Shown: positions 13,794 to 25,660 of the stretch, one piece after another
Layout: every line of letters starts with the position of its first letter
How positions within the stretch are numbered: the first letter of the stretch is position 1
Origin: Lineus longissimus
Lineage: Eukaryota > Nemertea > Pilidiophora > Heteronemertea > Lineidae
Assembly (NCBI RefSeq): GCF_910592395.1
Contig: NC_088322.1
Coordinates: 9,979,431 to 10,043,430 of the forward strand
Length of the DNA stretch: 64,000 nt
Reading direction: 5' to 3'
Notes under the pieces: model-generated
What the model was told of the DNA's origin: nothing
Database searches by the model: none
Seen by the model: only the letters and a program-made list of their open reading frames with translations
Position numbers and translations under genes: made by a program

Positions 13794-14020
13794 TAATCAC
13801 CGTGGGTAAATGTATCGGTTTGCCAAAGAAAAACACGGGCTTACAGGGAGAGGAATGACGACACAAAAGAAACAGGCAAAAGATTAGTCCATTTTGAGGG
13901 GCGTTAAAGCACACATTTAGTATTGTTATCCGATTGCACCCCTCCATCCCTGTAATAGGAGGGTCTTATTTCTATTGTGTTACAAAGGTAAACCAATACC
14001 TTTACCCACCGTGGTAATGT
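13794..14020. mobile_element. Foldback/MITE-like element downstream of sacsin
   Basis: ACCGTGGGTAAATGTATCGG (from about 13809) is matched in inverted orientation by CCAATACCTTTACCCACCGT (from about 13993). The arms are about 25 bases with a few mismatches, enclosing roughly 170 bases without coding capacity. The target-site duplication is unclear. A degenerate MITE is the likeliest reading. Confidence 0.5.
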
Positions 14021-14103
14021 ATACACGTAGATGTGTATAGTCAAGTTCTTTTGCGTGAACAATTTACTGTTGAATTCTCCTTTCATGTCTGTTACATGTA
14101 CAT

Positions 14104-14237
14104 TTAGGGTAGATGATGGGGTTATTGTAGCCCCAGTTTATTTGTAGCCCCTGCACTCTGATGCATTGGGATATCAATCAATATCATAGGCAGGGGCTAC
14201 AATTAAACCGGGGCTACATTTACCCCATTCTACCTTA
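14104..14237. mobile_element. Short foldback MITE with TTA flanks
   Basis: The left arm GGGTAGATGATGGGG...TGTAGCCCC..TGTAGCCCCTGC (14107-14154) pairs with the right arm GCAGGGGCTACA...CGGGGCTACA...CCCCATTCTACC (14190-14234). The arms are about 46 bases with few mismatches and the loop is about 35 bases. Both ends are flanked by TTA (14104-14106 and 14235-14237), a 3-bp duplication of the type made by PIF/Harbinger elements. There is no transposase, so it would be non-autonomous. Confidence 0.6.
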
Positions 14238-15342
14238 CTTTTTTTATTCGGGTGGATAAAATATATTTAGAAAAACCTAAACAAAAAAATGCATCAAAAT
14301 ACCTTTGCAATATTATATAGAATCAGATGAAAGGTCCATAAAGAATCTGTGAAGATCATTATATAGAAATTCTATGACGATATTGTGCAAAGAAATTTCT
14401 GTGTGAAAATAGATTCTGTATGGATTTTTGATGGAAATATTCGGCTGTGTACTTTTTTAGTGTCGCCTTTGCTCGTTGTGATTATTATTATTGTCCCCAG
14501 GACTATCTCAGTAACGGACCCGTTTCACATTGCCTAATTTCATTGTCTGTGGATACTTGATTTTCAACTTAAGTTGAAACTCTCAAAAGTCTACCCTATT
14601 TGTCTTATTGTATTTACCTGTGCCACAGGTAAAACATGAAATTTGGCATTTATAGTACATATTTGTATATCAGTCTGGACAATGGTATTGTTGAATTTTA
14701 CACGATTAGAAATTTTCAAATTCAAGTTAAATTTCAAAACTTCGAACAAACGGGGGTGACCTTTAAAATTCAACCACTCCAAACAATTTCTGCCTACATT
14801 ATTTTCCAGTTATAGGTATGTACCGTATGTATCTGAGGCCAATTGGTCAACAACCACTATATTTGGTGCTTTGTTGTTCGGTCTACACCGAATCATGATA
14901 TTCAGCAATGTCAGGTTTGAAGGCAAGACATCCTCGAAAGCCAGAGTCGGTCGTATCCTCCTCCCCTCGCACACGTTAGTCGTTCGTGCCGATTGTTCGC
15001 CCAAAGTTCAGGATGGAGGCGAGAAAGGGAGAGATCAGATAAATTATGTGCGCATGCGAACATGTATATATCGGCAACAGTCGACATGTTTTCGTCCTCA
15101 CATTAGAAAATATACTGTACATGTATCAGGCCAACTCATTCCAATTTTCAAGTTGCGAATAAATGGAAAATTTAGTTTTAGTTATTGACTGTACATTTTT
15201 CATCGTCAGAAGTTCGGGATTGACATCGGGAAGTTATATGAATTACAGCCATCTCATCCGGGTGTAATTACTACTTTCAAGATGGCAGCACCTGTGTTGA
15301 AATTGATAATGGACCGATTCGTGCAACAGTCCGCCTCCCCTG

Positions 15343-15356
15343 CCCCCCCCCCCCCC
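15343..15356 (+). repeat. Poly-C run
   Basis: Fourteen uninterrupted C bases in the interval between sacsin and Sp5. Confidence 0.9.
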
Positions 15357-15870
15357 GACCTGCTAAATATTTTTCGATTCAGTCAAGTTTATCGAATTGG
15401 TTTGAAATCGAATCTAAAAGTGCATGTCTTTTTCAAAATTGTTTTCAGAACGATCCCAGTCAGTTGCCTGAAAACTGAAGTAACACCCGAAAATCGCATC
15501 TCAGGTACATCTGGATTCAAAACGCTGCGAAGAACACACTTTTTCAAACTGGAAAGGGAGCCCTTTGAGCGTGGACATATACCTGCGGTTAGCAAAAACA
15601 CCCCCACCTACAGACCTAAAAAATTATTTCAAGGGTACACCGCCTTTTGATATACTGTTCAAAAAAGCGGTAACATACAGGTCTGGCGGGTAGATCCTCG
15701 CATGGACCTAATGTAAACACATTTGTATACATATATATGAATAGCAGGCAAGGAACTCCTGTGATTTCAATTTCTCAATTCATTTATTTATCTTGTTAGT
15801 GCATATGATGCTGTTACAGATACAAAGACATATGTATGTTTTGTTGTTGTGCGGGTACGCCTCTGTCAAT

Positions 15871-15935
15871 AGGGAGTTTTCACAGGGCACAAGTAACGCC
15901 AGCGTGGTGTTTCGGTGACTTTGCGAAAACTCCCT
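15871..15935. repeat. Short inverted repeat (AGGGAGTTTTC arms)
   Basis: AGGGAGTTTTC at 15871-15881 and its exact reverse complement at 15925-15935 enclose 43 bases. A GC-rich stretch to about 16110 follows that is open on both strands but resembles no protein I recognise. It could be a small solo foldback element or the end of a larger one. Confidence 0.45.
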
Positions 15936-17199
15936 TGGGTCTGGCAGGCATGTCCACGAGCGTAGAGCTCCCCGGTGGAGAATTTAGCAGCAGACAAGCA
16001 CCACAGAACTCTGTACCCAATATCCGCAACATAGCAGAGAAAGCAAATCTTGTCCAGTTTGTGGTTGACCTTCGCTCCCCTGGACTGTTTTGGTCCCATT
16101 CCGCCATGTAGCTCTATAATTTGCCAACAGTACTTTTAGTAAGGCATCCGGCAATTAGACTCCCAAAACACCAGGATGTACTGTGAATACTCTATCTTAG
16201 AATAAAATAATCGACAATAATTTTGATTAATATTCTCTTGGCAAATTTATTTATAATAATTCTGAAAATCTTTTGTTACATTTTGTTCAAAAAAGAATCG
16301 CAATTGAACATAAATAACCGTTCAATAAAGAATTGTAATTCAACAAAAAAACAAATTATATGATTTTTACAGCTTTGGCAAAATATCATCCTAAGGTTAT
16401 CCTCAGGATGGCATAATAATACGTTGAGGCAATTCAGCACGTGCGTATTATGGAACCGGTAATAATCTGTTTACAAGGTGAGACAAGACCACCATTGATT
16501 TTTTAAGCCTTTTAGCAGTTAAATTGTCAATGTTTGACCGCGACGCATGAAATACTGCGTGGGGTTATGAATCTGGAATTTTGATATGATATTCCGGACA
16601 GTCGGGCAAGTAAATGGTAAAAGGTAAACTGGTAGTTGACCACGGAAATTTTTTGATAATCGACAAATTAGACAGACATCGATATTTTCACTCTTTTCAG
16701 CTAACTGGCAGAAAAATCTCAAAACACGCCCCCTATTACCAAATTAGCAAAATTCGAAATTAATTTTTTCATCAAATAATTTCTTTATATCTGTAGACTT
16801 GCCACAGCAAATATTTTTTCAATACCTCTCCAAATATGTACTTGAGAGTTAAAAACATGCACTCGTCTAATTGATAGGCCTCGACCCTCCAACCTATGAA
16901 TATTCAATGGTGGTATTGTCTCAGGTATTCCTTTTGAAGGAGTCCGCCATTCGTAATTACTGGTGGTCAAAAAATAGAAAATAGAAATGCAGTTGTACAC
17001 AAGGCTGTAGTGCAATTACTATGCATACAAATTCGCTGAAACTTTGTACATGTATCAATATTATTTGTATTTTTTTCTCTTCAATGGCATGGCTGAAATT
17101 TATATTTGGTATTTATTTACCCATTAGGAATTTTTTTAATTCAGTTAGAAATTTCAATTTCTTTACGAACGGCGTAAGCCTTTAAAATATAGGAGGTGA

Positions 17200-17430
17200 C
17201 TACTTGGCAAGCCCGACTTACCAAACAGCGACTTTTTCTTGTCCTGAATGGAGAGCCGAACTCATTAATATTAAAGTAAAGTCTCCAGCTCGCCAAACAG
17301 GGTAGATTTTTTACCTGTTTGGCAAGCCCGGCTGGTCGAACAGGGCGGCTTTTTAGTGCTGTTTGGCAAGCGGCTCTCCAAACAAGACAAAAAAAGATGC
17401 CTGTTCGGCGAGCGGCTTGCCAAATAGACC
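17200..17430. repeat. Array of about five palindromic units
   Basis: An approximately 42-60-base unit recurs with decay. Each copy pairs TGTTTGGCAAGC with a GCC/GTC-AAACAG partner (for example CTGTTTGGCAAGCCCGGCTG followed by GTCGAACAG near 17319, and CTGTTTGGCAAGCGGCTCTCC near 17360). A T- or A-rich spacer such as GGCGGCTTTTTAGTG separates the copies. Every unit is itself a dyad, so the array can form serial hairpins. No coding frame is implied. Confidence 0.6.
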
Positions 17431-18091
17431 CGGCCTAAAATATATGATACATGCAGGTGATTCTTGACCCATGACATGGCAAAGCATCCCAACATGTACC
17501 GAATTGCTCCTATATGTACAGTGTATTTGAAGTCTAGCTTTGGATACTTCCGTTGCATGAATTACGCACGTGTTGAGTTGCACAAATTAGCACCATTGTT
17601 TTTGTATTGCAGATGAAAATATGCCATTAAAGGAACACTGCACAACACATTTGTCCTTTTGAAGTTTAAGGAAATGTACAGCTATTACCACTAGTGGCAT
17701 TTCGTAAAGTGAGGACAGTGTCCCTTTCATAGTGATTTTTTTCCCATTCAACAGAGGCGGAAAAGTTTACTGTGACAAATGATGTCGTGACGTGCTAAAT
17801 TATAGACGGCAGCACTTGTCTTATAATAATATGATAATGATATGTCAATATGGATCAGTGCTGCCATCTAGTTCCGCTTCACGGCCACAAGAACTATGCC
17901 ATATGTTTTAGTGTCGGCATGCATTGCAAACTCAGAATAACATCCTTTTTATCACAGACGCTGCTTAGCTATTGTAGAATGTTCTTAAATGTCTGATAAT
18001 CCATTAACGTGATGAATCAATAAGTTCAGTGTGTCCAGTTGCGGTGTCAAACGGACGCCACAATTGCATATTCTGATTTGTGACTGGACGT

Positions 18092-18097
18092 TTTATT
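18092..18097 (-). terminator. Candidate poly(A) signal of Sp5
   Basis: AATAAA on the minus strand, about 46 bases after the Sp5 stop codon (18143-18145). This would give a very short 3' UTR. Confidence 0.5.
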
Positions 18098-18142
18098 CCA
18101 ACATAAAGCCGTTTTAAAAGCCTGAACCCAGGAAAAATAGCA

Positions 18143-19939
18143 CTACACATCCACAATGACATTTTCACATTCAGAGTCAGAGCCGTACGAATCTACTTCC
18201 GAGTCAGAGTTTGAGTCAACCATGACGTCATCACAGTCGCCCTCAACGTCTAATTCCTTGTCGTCTTCGGAACATTTCGTTTTACTCCGTTTATTTTCGT
18301 GCGTTTTAACGTGTTTGCTGAGATGGTCGCTGCGCATGAATCTCTTGTTGCATTCTTGGCAGACAAACCTCTTCTCACCCGTGTGCGTCCGCAGGTGTCG
18401 CTGTAGTTCGTCGGAACGCGTGAAACTCTTCCCGCAAAACAACCAGTTGCAAATGAACGGGCGTTCCCCGGTATGCCAGCGGAGATGCGCTTTCAGGTGC
18501 GATGTCTTCCCGTAAACCTTTCCGCATCCTGGGATGTGACAGATATGCTGCTTCTTTTTGTTCGGACTGCCGGAGTTGGTGGCATTTTGACAGTTCGGAC
18601 AGCGGCACCGTCTGCACCTCCTGGCTGTCACGATGGTCGGTTTCCCGCCGGCAAACATGGCGGCCATTTTTACGTCTGCTTGGCTGTTGGGCAAGACCAT
18701 ATTTGGCGGCATTCCGAGTTTGAAGTTCGGCGAAAGTGGCGACAGAGGTGCAGACATAGGCGCAGAGTTTTGTGGTACTTTTGTCTGCGGCTGCACGCTC
18801 CACCATGGAAGCTCGGCTTCTTCGGCTGGAGGTGGTGAAAGCTGCTTCGGGAGACCAGCAGGCATGAATGGATGTTGGGATGGATGTGATGTCATCGGAA
18901 TATGCTGTGACGTTTTCTGCATAGTCTGCATCTGCTGCTGCATATCACGGATCAATTTTGCTTGGTGAATTCGGAGGTCGTATTCTACGGCTGAGGCGTA
19001 TGCTGCCTGTTCCAGACTGACTTGGTGATGGCTGAAGGCTAGATTCTGGCGGCACATTGCTTGCAGGAGCGCATAATCTGGTGACGTAGTACACGGTGGC
19101 GTGACGTGAGCAGGAGACCAGCCGGGGCTCAACATGGGTGCTCCGTGGGGCATCTTGCTCTGGTCGAATCTGTTGCAAGTGGGTGTGATCACGGTTAGAG
19201 ACGACCCCCGATTGTGCTCGCTTATCATACGGGCGTGGTCCTAAAAATAGAGAGAAAACAGACAATCAGACTCAATGCTAAAATACTGAAGAATTAACGA
19301 AACATTGTACAACAGCAACGTTTTGTTACTGGCATACCAGTACATGTTGTTTCTGAAACACAAAACAAATATAGAATTGACCTGAAACCGAATATGATTT
19401 TCAATTGTTTTTGACAGCTGATATTCAACGGATTACAAAGATGCAGAAGTAGTATATGATGTCCATAAGATATGTGGGTGTCAAATCGACATTTCGTGAA
19501 AAAAGCAACAATATCTTAGTGTTGAGTGAACAGTCCATCTGAATTGGTCAAATTGGTCGATCGGTCAATTGAACGCGTGGTCACAACAGGCTTTGAACCA
19601 AACTTCTGGCAAAACATATACGATAGGCGGAATTTCCCGAGTACTTTACTAGCTGGTAATGATATGTAGTTTGGAAACTTCCCTCCAAATGATCGAACCA
19701 TACATGGGACACACGAGTCTCATTCATTTCATCTTGCAAACTTCGAAATCAGATGACTACACTAGTAGCCGTCACATCACTTCTGTCATAAAATATATCT
19801 ATATATGACGTCTAAAACTATTTACACCGGAACGAAATACTGAAAAATCATGAAAGGGATATCAACTTACCGGCATCATTGCATGTTGTGCGAAGTGCTG
19901 ATGGGGCGAATGGCCCGGTACCAAAGCTGATAACGCCAT
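18143..19939 (-). CDS. SP5: Sp5-like zinc-finger transcription factor
   Basis: Two coding exons on the minus strand: 19871-19939 (ATG at 19939-19937, 23 codons, donor gtaagt) and 18143-19240 (acceptor ctatttttag). The intron is phase 0 and the product is 388 residues, close to vertebrate Sp5. Features in order: an SP-box-like [11 protein letters not shown] (residues 76-86), a Ser/Pro-rich middle, the buttonhead box [12 protein letters not shown] (230-241), and three C2H2 fingers beginning [21 protein letters not shown], then [19 protein letters not shown] and [17 protein letters not shown] (about 257-337). An acidic Asp/Ser-rich tail follows (347-388). The finger contact residues KHA/RER/RHK are of the Sp/KLF class that binds GC/GT boxes, the btd box excludes KLFs, and the [24 protein letters not shown] wording is the Sp5 type rather than Sp1-4. 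Sp5 is a direct Wnt/beta-catenin target and repressor in several animals. Confidence 0.92.
19241..19870 (-). other. Sp5 intron
   Basis: A 630-base AT-rich intron with a consensus donor (gtaagt) and acceptor (tctctctatttttag). I see no further exon or repeat in it. Confidence 0.8.
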
Positions 19940-20067
19940 CGAGAACAGATAAGTCCGAGAGTTTTATTAAGTCCAAAGAGGGAGAGTGAAAATGGTACGT
20001 TTAACACCAGGGCAAAAAGACAACTGGTACTTCTCCGAAGTGCTATGCAATATCAACCCTATCGACA

Positions 20068-20075
20068 CTTTATAC
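20068..20075 (-). promoter_or_regulatory. Candidate Sp5 TATA box
   Basis: GTATAAAG on the minus strand lies about 130 bases upstream of the Sp5 start codon. With a start site about 30 bases downstream, the 5' UTR would be about 100 bases. Confidence 0.5.
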
Positions 20076-20104
20076 TAAATAGGTGCGAGTTGTTAGCGTT
20101 TAGG

Positions 20105-20180
20105 CAATGGCCTTTGATGTGCCGCTGACCAATCAGAGGAGAATGCGGTGTCTTTGATGTCCGCCGCGGGCCAATTAGGA
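20105..20180. promoter_or_regulatory. Repeated TCF/CCAAT module in the Sp5 promoter
   Basis: Two modules 40 bases apart each contain CTTTGATGT (20112 and 20152), then a CCGC-rich stretch (GCCGCTGA; CCGCCGCGGG), then CCAAT (20129-20133 and 20171-20175). CTTTGAT matches the TCF/LEF core. The GCCGC stretches resemble the C-clamp helper site (GCCGCCR) with one mismatch. Both lie 40-90 bases upstream of the TATA box. Confidence 0.55.
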
Positions 20181-20352
20181 TCAATGGTGGTTTGGTTGGC
20201 GGATATTGAACAGTGGGCCTGGCAGTGGTCGCAGTGTGTGTTTGTTGACGGGAATAATAGCGTCCATTATGCCGCGTTATTCACAGAAACCGGGGGTGGC
20301 GAACCAATCTGGGTCTATACAGAAATCTAGCTGGGAATAATGCGATCATTCA

Positions 20353-20390
20353 GATCAAAGAAATGCCGCGAAAGCGAAACCCATTGGTCA
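20353..20390. promoter_or_regulatory. Third TCF/CCAAT module upstream of Sp5
   Basis: GATCAAAG (20353-20360) is a perfect TCF/LEF site in the opposite orientation. GCCGCG (from about 20365) and CCATTGG (20381-20387, an inverted CCAAT) follow, repeating the composition of the two proximal modules. Confidence 0.45.
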
Positions 20391-21446
20391 ATACCGTCAC
20401 GTGGTTCAATTAGTGTTATTCTTAATTGACGAAAATTTACGTAAAAATCGTGTACATTTGACAAATAATGCATTATAGTTTTGACTCTAGTAAGCATGTG
20501 GCGAAAATCTTATATCTGATAAAAAATGCTTATTTTTGACAATATTTGAAATTCCTTTACAGATAACTTGGCCATGGAATTGTACATTTGTTTGTACGTT
20601 GCAGTCAATAATCATGTAGTTAAAATACCTTCAGTTTAGGATGAAAAATAACAGGGATTCGCGTACACCAAGGATTTCAACAAACATGCGGTATTTGATG
20701 CAAATAATGTGATTTAACGTTTCATCTTTGGCGGTAATTTCTGGCTTTATACGTAGCTTAAAAAGAGCCATCTCGGTCGGATTGTGTCATGTTTCCTGGC
20801 TAACTGTCCTGACACCCGCTGCGCGATTTGGTGTGGTAATAAATTGGGTTTTATATGGATGGATTTTGCCCTGAGTGAAAGTGAGGTGACCCTGGTCGTT
20901 TGAAAGACCTATGCATTCACTAAAAAGATGAAATTTGTAGTTGAATCTGAACATTTCCAATTGCGTTATTACGTACGAGATATAAATTTCAGCATTTCCC
21001 GTTGTGTAGACAGACATGCAAATACTATGAATACCAAATTTCAACAAAACCTTATGCATTATAACCATACGTTTGTGTGTCCAAGCTTTGACCAAGAATC
21101 AAAAAGTCGATTAAAGAGCGCGACCACACAAATAGTTTCCTATAGGCCGATAATATTTGCGATTTTACACCAATTATATGACACTTTGTAGAAGCTGATG
21201 TCATTTTAATTGCCATGTAATATAAATTAGATTTGCAGGCTGTATACATAGTGTAATTACAATTCTTCCGATTTCATGACTTTAATAAGCGTGTTTAGCC
21301 GCAAAATTCTAAGCTTAGTGTCGTAAAATCGATTTAACGCCTGCAAAACGCTACCGTGTTAGTTTAGTCATAATTTGGTGTTACTCCGCCGAGTGACCCA
21401 TAATTGCTGTCGAATAAAAGTTATCATTTTGTCGAATTGCCGTATG

Positions 21447-21678
21447 GTTACCGGGTTAACATTTAAAGCTGAATATACCGCACGCTTTTTCAACATTTAA
21501 CTGTTTAATTTCTGTTTTGACAGAGTCTGTGGAGAGCACACGCTACAGAGTATACAAAAGAAGTTACCGGTTTAACATTTAAAGCTGAATATACTGCATG
21601 CTTTTTCAACATTTAACTGGTTAATTTCTGTTTTGACAGAGTCTGTGGAGAGCACACGCTACGGAGTATACAAAAACA
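21447..21678 (+). repeat. Tandem duplication, about 116-base unit, two copies
   Basis: Copy 1 (about 21447-21560) and copy 2 (about 21563-21678) both begin GTTACCGG and run through TTTCTGTTTTGACAGAGTCTG to CGGAGTATACAAAA (or CAGAGTATACAAAA) with few differences. It is non-coding. Confidence 0.8.
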
Positions 21679-22150
21679 AATAGATCATAAATGTTTAACC
21701 TGACCGCCTGCGATACAGGTTTTTGCTACTCCTAGAGAGGCGGAGTATATTGAAAATCACTGGTTATCTCAGCATGCTCTACCTCTGAAGTTATACTCTA
21801 GAAGTAGCACAAGCAGTTACACTTTCCGTCCTGATTCGTTTGCCTACAAGTTGTGCGGCCCGTATTCGTACACGGAAAGTAAAGTTGAAGCTGAAACCTT
21901 GAGGGAGAAATTCTTTGATGTTTTGATACCTTAATACACGTTGGAATATCACCTCTAAGTAGAACGGCACTTCGAAAAAGAACTCGCGGGATAAGACAGG
22001 GATGCACACTTTTCCCATTGCTGAATAACATTTATGTTTAGCCATTCACGCTTTACTGTATTAGTAAGTAAGTAAATAAGTAAAATTATTAGACTTGTAA
22101 GGCGCTGTTTCCACTTGATACATGTAAATGTAAATGAATGTTCAGGAGCG

Positions 22151-22172
22151 CCCCCCCCCCCCCCCCCCCCCC
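22151..22172 (+). repeat. Poly-C run
   Basis: Twenty-two consecutive C bases, the longest homopolymer in the window. Confidence 0.95.
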
Positions 22173-25100
22173 ATTTGTGCGTCTATTTAGTAAAAGTGTC
22201 TCCTGAATAGTACTAAGTTTTAAGGGCCTGTGCCTGTGCGGTTTTGTCTAAGGTGAACTTCTAGGAGGGATGTTTCAGGATATTTATTGTGGCAATTCAC
22301 CCGGGAAAATTGAAGAAAATGATATTAAGGAGGGAACCGGAGCAATAGGGTCTGTCATACGCATGTACTTGATCCGACATCACTTCAAAGATATTACAGT
22401 ACTTTGAAATATCATTATTGCTCACATAATCTGCGGGGACATGTATCAGACCAGGGTCCACGGGCCTTGCTTTGATCATCAAACATATGCCAAATATTTC
22501 CTTTTTCATTTCATGAGCAGACACAAAACCCGCCCGACAACGCTAACAGAAGCGAGAAGAATTCGGGTCAAGCCCCGGGTCAACCACGAGTACAGTATTA
22601 TTTATTTGCGGCGAATGCTTTGATCTTTTGGTAAACAAATCAACGTCAGATGAAAACATCAAAAGGAATTGGACATGTAGAAATACATACCGTATGTCAT
22701 TTATTAAGAAAGTTATTTTCAATTGTGAAGTGGATTCATCTGTAGAAATCTTTAATGGAAACTATTCAATTGTGCATTACATGAAATTCATATTTTGAAA
22801 ACCTTCAAAGGCAGCTTTGTATTGAAATTCGTTGGGATTCGCATGACCGTCGTTCTTGTCTTCTTTGGAGAATGGCGAAAATTTTGTAGAGATGTTGGTA
22901 AATGTGCTTGTCATCACTTCAAATGTATAATGGTGAACACTTTCATTATGTTTGATGAATACATGTACATGTACATTCATTGTCACGGTATTCAAATCAG
23001 TATTACATCTTTTCCACTCTCACTGTCTCGAACCTCATTGACTGCAACCCCGCTGGAAACCCACCATTAACAAGGCGGTGTGACGGTTTTAAATGTCATT
23101 GGATAGAGTGTCCAGGAGAAAAAGTATTCTGTAATGCTATTTATATGGAGTATCATAATGGATTCCATAATGTTATTTTCATCTATTTATATGGAATATA
23201 ACAGAAGGTCATAAGCCTCGAAGTGTACCCGCTGCATCTGAATTGACATTTCGGCAGTCTCCAAATTTTCCATTTTTATGACTCTGCAACTGTGGATAAC
23301 GATTTTAGACAGAAGATGAGCCCACGCACTAACAATTATTAATTAATAATTATTTCGCCAATTTGATGATACTTTCGATTCGATATGATATGCAGGCCAA
23401 ACAACTATTCGGGAGCTTTTGATCACCAAAGTTGCCCTGAATTGCCCAAAAATTCCTTTGAGCTAGATATCGGCGGCTCTTTTGATCTCTTCTAACATTA
23501 CATGTTTTCCGCTCAATATGTAATATTTGTCAACAAAGTAGGCCAGCGTAGCGATAACGTGTGTTTGGCTGTCCGCCGAATGGTAGGTATAGGCCTATTT
23601 ACAAATGGCATGCGGCAGACGTATGGGACTGACCTCGATTTGAATTAATGGTTTATTGTGAGATGACTTTTTTCATGTATTTGCGATAGATTAGTCATTG
23701 ATCGTATCGGTGTAATGATATTTTAATAGCCACGGTCCCATTGATCTCTCATTCAGAAATTTGATTTTGACATCTGAACAACCAAAATAGAATATATTTG
23801 ATAAAATATCAGATTCAAATTTTGCACAGATATCTCTATGCTATGGTTATGCTATGGCCGGTGAAGAAGTACAAAATGGCTCCTCTCGAAAATTAAGCGC
23901 CTGGCCTTGTGTTGTATTCTGACGGAAGATGGTATGGTTCTTCAGAGGCCATTGTCAATAGCTCAGAAACTTAAGCGCAGAATAGAATCCTTTGTTCCCC
24001 GGACATTCCATCCTGAGGACATTTCAAACTTCGACACCGTCCGAGTTTGCCATGTTTAAAAATTAAACATGAACACAGCGGAATATTTTGTCAATCTTGT
24101 TATTGCAGTATGAGAAGTTGGAGGTACATGTATTAAGGGGTTGTCATTTTACCGACCACTAATATGCAAGACATGAGGAATTTGCATGGCTGGGAAGGAC
24201 CACGTTATGATGCACAGATGCAGAAGTTCGAACAAAAGCAGACCGAGGGATAGACTGAGGTCGCTTAAAAAACACAGCCAAACGAAGTGCGCGGCACCCC
24301 TCAAACGCTGAAACCAGCAGATCTCTGGCTAAACATTGCCGTATTTGCTTGAGATTTTGTGGTATCTCGTCCTCGCGTTCCCACACCGACGCCGCCCTTC
24401 GGTTCTCTAGCAATAATAACAGCCTCAGACCATGGCCCGGCCCTCCCCACCCACTTTATTCTCCTCACCAAAGGGCCCAATTTGCTGCACGGAGCAAGGG
24501 CTCTAATTTGGACACCTTGGGCAGTCGCGGTGCCTTTGAAGGCGTCGAAAATAGCGCCGACCGTGAGGGGAGGGGAGGGACGTTTACGTAAGGGGCATGG
24601 GAACTTGTTGGAGCTTTGTTAACAAGGATCTCAGAAGTGGTTGGTCCCTGGGATAGGCGTTCGGCTGGAATGGGGAGAGGAGAGGAATACTCAAATAGAC
24701 CATCATGCATTATGTATACTCCTCATGGTCATGCAACCTTCTATAGCCAATGGAAACCATTCCGTAGCAGCTTTGCTTCCGTTATCTAGATTGATACCTG
24801 CAATTAGAGGAAAATGCTTCGCTTTCGCTGCTTTAGTTTTGGGCAAAGATAAGTCTTCACTTGTGTTGGCTCATGCAGAGCCTTTCAATATAAGAAGGCT
24901 TTGACTCAAGCAAGAACTTTTCTGCATATAGAGTACTAGAACCTCAAGTGGTAACACACGGAAACTTTACACGGGACGTTGGTCTCAACTTCTCCTCTAT
25001 AGTCTTCCTCCTTCCCACTATTTTGGAAAATTTATGCCTTCATGCATTTTACCTATTTTCGCCGTCATTTTGATAAAAACGCATGATCCTTACGCCCAAC

Positions 25101-25189
25101 CACCGCCAAAACATGCACAAAGGACACCAATATTGTGTCAGTAGGTACGTGCTAAACTTGTCGCGAATTCTAGCGCATGGGAGTTAAAA

Positions 25190-25660
25190 TCGGCTCAATC
25201 GCCAATCAAAGAATATTCGGCGTGCTTTGGGCCTTAATTACCCCAGCCGAAAGCCGTCAACATTGCAAGGTCCCCTTTGAGAAGCCGGCACTTTGATCTG
25301 GCCTTTCATCTGAGGTTTTGACCCGCCGGCCCTGTGCGGCACTGTCTCACAAAGGACTCTTAAGTGTTAAGTACCCGGGGTAGGGCGGGCTACTTCAAAA
25401 GAGTGTTAGCTAAACAAACTGTGAAATCTCCGCCCTGCTCCGCCTTTGGTCACCTCGGGCGGTAAGCAACGGCAGGCGCAGAATTGTGCACACCGGACGG
25501 GCGGTGCGGCCAGTGACGTCATGCTGTGACTCCAAAGGACTCGTGGCTTTTTACTTGTCGACGTCCCAATCGAAGACGAGTAGATTTAATTACCTTTATG
25601 CGCAATTAATGAGGCAAAAACATAGTTAATTAAGGCTTCATTGAAAGAGTTTTTGTCCAT
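25190..25660. promoter_or_regulatory. Candidate distal enhancer block
   Basis: An island of GC-richer sequence in AT-rich DNA with many recognisable sites: GCCAATCAAAG (CCAAT plus TCF, 25201-25211), CTTTGATC (25291-25298), GC boxes, a perfect CRE TGACGTCA (25514-25521), and homeodomain-type TTAATTA/GCAATTAATGAGG motifs (about 25585-25640). This composition suggests a regulatory element, with Sp5 the nearest 5' end. It is inferred from motifs only. Confidence 0.35.

Larger units (their letters stand above)
13757..18142. other. Non-coding interval between sacsin and Sp5 3' ends
   Basis: The two flanking genes converge here. No open frame in the interval shows recognisable protein similarity. 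It holds two foldback elements (about 13794-14020 and 14104-14237), a poly-C run (15343-15356), a short hairpin (15871-15935), AT-rich DNA (16200-16360) and an array of palindromic units (17200-17430). A sacsin poly(A) signal is not obvious: the nearest AATAAA that I noticed is at 15158-15163, and an ATTAAA sits inside the second foldback at 14202-14207. Confidence 0.7.

Noticed and set aside
15866-16111. Overlapping open frames on both strands, with a minus-strand ATGGCGGAATGG-type start
   Set aside because: No recognisable domain, two competing frames, no convincing splice donor. The GC-rich stretch is adjacent to a short inverted repeat, so the openness is probably compositional.
18375-18968. 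Long open frames antisense to or in other frames of the Sp5 exon
   Set aside because: Shadow frames of a GC-rich zinc-finger exon; the Sp5 frame fully explains the region.
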